IMG/VR virus record: IMGVR_UViG_3300025508_000032
Location: 1 to 46,670 of that record
Length of the DNA: 46,670 nucleotides
Reading direction: 5' to 3' (one strand)
Source of the DNA: a virus
Both the position numbers and the translations under genes were made by a program. Shown here piece after piece: positions 44,838 to 46,670 of this stretch. Under the pieces are notes generated by a model. The model was not told the DNA's origin, did no database searches, and saw only the letters and a list, made by a program, of their open reading frames with translations. Position 1 is the stretch's first letter. Each line of letters opens with the position of its first letter.

Positions 44838-46670
44838 ATGTCAACCAATATTTTACTTCGTAGGAGTGCTGTTCCTGGACGCATACCTACTACCGAACAG
44901 TTAAACCTAGGTGAGTTAGCTATTAACACAGCTGACGGTAAGATCTATTTTAAGAAGTATGACGAGACGGCAAATACCGAAACGATCATTGATATATCTT
45001 CTAACTTAGATGCTGCAGCTATTCTCGCAGAATTGATAACGGTTGATGGTGCTGGTTCAGATTTAGATGCTGATTTTTTAGATGGTGAGCATGGTGCTTA
45101 TTATTTAGATTGGGCAAACTTTACAAATACTGCTACTACAGTTACGGCAGGAACATACGGTTCCGCATCAGAAGTTCCAGTATTTACTGTTGATGCTGAT
45201 GGTCGTTTAACTGCTGCAAATACAGTTTCAGTCGCAGGTGTGTCTAATACCACTTGGACTGCAGCTAATACAACATTTACTATTGACACAGCTGACGGAA
45301 ATAGTTATAATACTATTATAGATACGTTTAATGTGTTAGACGTAACAACAAACATTACTGTTGGCGGAACTGTTGACGGTCGTGATGTTGCTGCTGATGG
45401 TGCAAAACTCGATTTACTAGAAGATGGCTTAGATCTTACCCTATCCGGTAAAGTGACTGGCTTTGCTTCTTCAAACACCGGTGTAATGACTCTTACTACT
45501 GAGTTAGCAAATACTGGTGTGACTCCCGGAACTTACGGTTCCGCAACAGCTGTACCCGTTATAACCATTGATGAAGATGGTCGTATTACTGTAGCAAATA
45601 CTTCTGCAGTTTCGGGTGTTGAAGATTTCTTCTTTCAAGATGCTAATAATACTATCACATTGGAAACTGGTGATGGCACAACTTATTACGCGAAGATTGA
45701 TAAACTTGATCGTATTGAAGAAGATTTAACTGTTACTTTAGAAGGTAAGGTAACTGGTACTGTAACATCAAACAACGGTATTATGACGGTTCAGACTGAA
45801 CTAGCAAATACAACAGTTACAGCAGGTTCATATGGTTCGTCTACCTCTATTCCAGTTATAACAGTAGATGAAGATGGTCGTATTACTCTTGCGAATACTG
45901 CTTCTGTTGCCGGTGTTGACGACTTCTTTTGGACTACAGCAAATAATACATTAATTCTTCAAACAGGTGATGGCACAGAATATCTAGTTCCAATTGAAGA
46001 TTTTAATGACATTAGTGCAAACAATGTTACAGTTTCAGGAACGGTCGACGGACGCGACATTGCCACGGATGGCGCCAAATTAGATCTTATTGAAGATGGG
46101 GCAACAGCAGATCAAACCGCTGCAGATATTCGTGGCCTTGGTTTCTTTGATGTTACAAATGATGGCAATGGCTCATTACTTGATGCCGACTTGCTGGATG
46201 GTTATCACGCCAGTGAGTTACTTTCTGAAGCTGCTGATAATGCTAGTGCATCTATTGGTAATGGCCGAGTAGAAATTTCCGGTTCAAACGGATTAACTGG
46301 AACTGGCGGATTCAATCTTAATGATTTTGCTAATACCACGATTACTATTGAGCATGCAAACACGTCGTCAATTGTAGATTTTGCCCTTACAGATGGTAAC
46401 GTTGTAACCGGCATTACGTTTGATACTTATGGCCATACTCAAACAACTACTTCTACAGATTTAGATGGACGTTATTACACTGAAACAGAATTAGATGGTG
46501 GCCAACTAGATAATCGATATTACACTGAAACAGAATTAAACGCCGGCCAACTAGATAATCAATACTATACTGAAACAGAGTTAGATGCTGGTCAATTAGA
46601 TAACAGATATTATACCGAAACAGAATTAGATGCTGGTCAATTAGATAACAGATATTATACCGAAACAGAA
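44838..46670 (+). CDS. Tail fibre protein, N-terminal 611 codons, runs off the window
   Basis: The frame from the ATG at 44838 is open to the right edge (611 codons) with no stop seen. AAGGGA lies upstream of the start. The protein begins MSTNILLRRSAVPGRIPTTE followed by LNLGELAINTADGKIYFK, the usual start of fibre proteins in marine phages, with an ELAINTADGK turn. Three copies of a repeat of about 30 residues follow (AGTYGSASEVPVFTVDADGR near 45150, PGTYGSATAVPVITIDEDGR near 45528, AGSYGSSTSIPVITVDEDGR near 45822), each ending in ANT and SVAG or AVSG. LDADFLDGEHGAYYLDW and LLDADLLDGYHASELL mark two short pivot motifs. The visible part ends in a tandem YYTETELDAGQLDNR repeat. It is the last gene of the visible late block. 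Confidence 0.85.
   Translation, partial: MSTNILLRRSAVPGRIPTTEQLNLGELAINTADGKIYFKKYDETANTETIIDISSNLDAAAILAELITVDGAGSDLDADFLDGEHGAYYLDWANFTNTATTVTAGTYGSASEVPVFTVDADGRLTAANTVSVAGVSNTTWTAANTTFTIDTADGNSYNTIIDTFNVLDVTTNITVGGTVDGRDVAADGAKLDLLEDGLDLTLSGKVTGFASSNTGVMTLTTELANTGVTPGTYGSATAVPVITIDEDGRITVANTSAVSGVEDFFFQDANNTITLETGDGTTYYAKIDKLDRIEEDLTVTLEGKVTGTVTSNNGIMTVQTELANTTVTAGSYGSSTSIPVITVDEDGRITLANTASVAGVDDFFWTTANNTLILQTGDGTEYLVPIEDFNDISANNVTVSGTVDGRDIATDGAKLDLIEDGATADQTAADIRGLGFFDVTNDGNGSLLDADLLDGYHASELLSEAADNASASIGNGRVEISGSNGLTGTGGFNLNDFANTTITIEHANTSSIVDFALTDGNVVTGITFDTYGHTQTTTSTDLDGRYYTETELDGGQLDNRYYTETELNAGQLDNQYYTETELDAGQLDNRYYTETELDAGQLDNRYYTETE
46473..46670 (+). repeat. Tandem 45-base (15-aa) repeat, four units plus a part, cut by the window edge
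   Basis: The unit codes for YYTETELDAGQLDNR with small changes. Units three and four are nearly identical in DNA and the partial fifth matches unit four over its 18 visible bases. This is a sign of slippage or recent copying. The array may continue beyond the edge. Confidence 0.92.

Noticed and set aside
46473-46670. CRISPR-like appearance of the tandem repeat
   Set aside because: Units are joined with no spacers, keep the reading frame and code for a conserved 15-residue unit.

Overview
The window is a piece of a large, tailed, contractile-tail (myovirus) phage genome of the T4-like superfamily. Nearly every reading frame is a virion protein. The set of baseplate proteins (gp48, gp53, gp5, gp25, gp6, gp8), the head-completion protein gp4, T4-type late promoter boxes (TATAAATA) and very large fibre proteins of the kind seen in marine T4-like phages point to a marine T4-like phage, for example one infecting cyanobacteria, SAR11 or other marine Proteobacteria. 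The sequence is AT-rich. The host cannot be fixed from this window: there is no tRNA, photosynthesis or other host-linked gene in it.

Layout. Positions 1-1213 hold three minus-strand genes: gp4, a conserved 207-aa protein, and the start of a tail-tube or tube-initiator-like gene cut by the window edge. Positions 1214-1275 carry two facing late promoters that separate this group from a rightward late block covering the rest of the window. The block begins with the baseplate set: gp48 tube cap, gp53, an 84-aa unknown, a gp27-like hub protein, gp5 with a lambda-R-type muralytic domain at its C-terminus, an M15-type peptidase protein, gp25, gp6 and a gp7-like wedge protein (1276-12478). A fibre-like protein and a subtilisin-like (S8) protease follow, then gp8 and a 1792-aa baseplate/fibre protein (12516-22083). 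From 22080 on come adhesion proteins: a small coiled coil, an S74-chaperoned fibre, a glycine-rich adhesin with a small partner gene, a 3371-aa repeat protein, a 140-aa structural protein, a 1571-aa collagen-like S74 fibre, a strong terminator at 40405-40428, and then another late unit with a 108-aa protein, a 1320-aa fibre and a further fibre that runs off the right edge.

How they work together. gp48 caps the baseplate and starts the tube. The gp27-like/gp5 hub and the M15 protein would form the spike and cell-wall-cutting tip. gp25, gp53, gp6, gp7-like and gp8 form the wedges that trigger sheath contraction. The large proteins from 12516 on are the likely host-recognition fibres. Genes are tightly packed, with many ATGA or TAATG overlaps, so long co-transcribed and translationally coupled units are likely. 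Exact TATAAATA boxes at 1227, 15010, 25088 and 40446 (plus strand) split the block into late transcription units.

The most notable points are: three different hydrolase types (muralytic, M15 peptidase, S8 protease) inside one baseplate block; a gp5 whose muralytic domain has moved to the C-terminus and changed family relative to T4; a giant protein with 11 copies of a Cys-containing KCxRD repeat interleaved with a second repeat family; and a Gly-X-Gln collagen fibre strung with four related globular domains. No intergenic stretch exceeds about 105 bases, and I see no tRNA, CRISPR array, insertion sequence or integrase.
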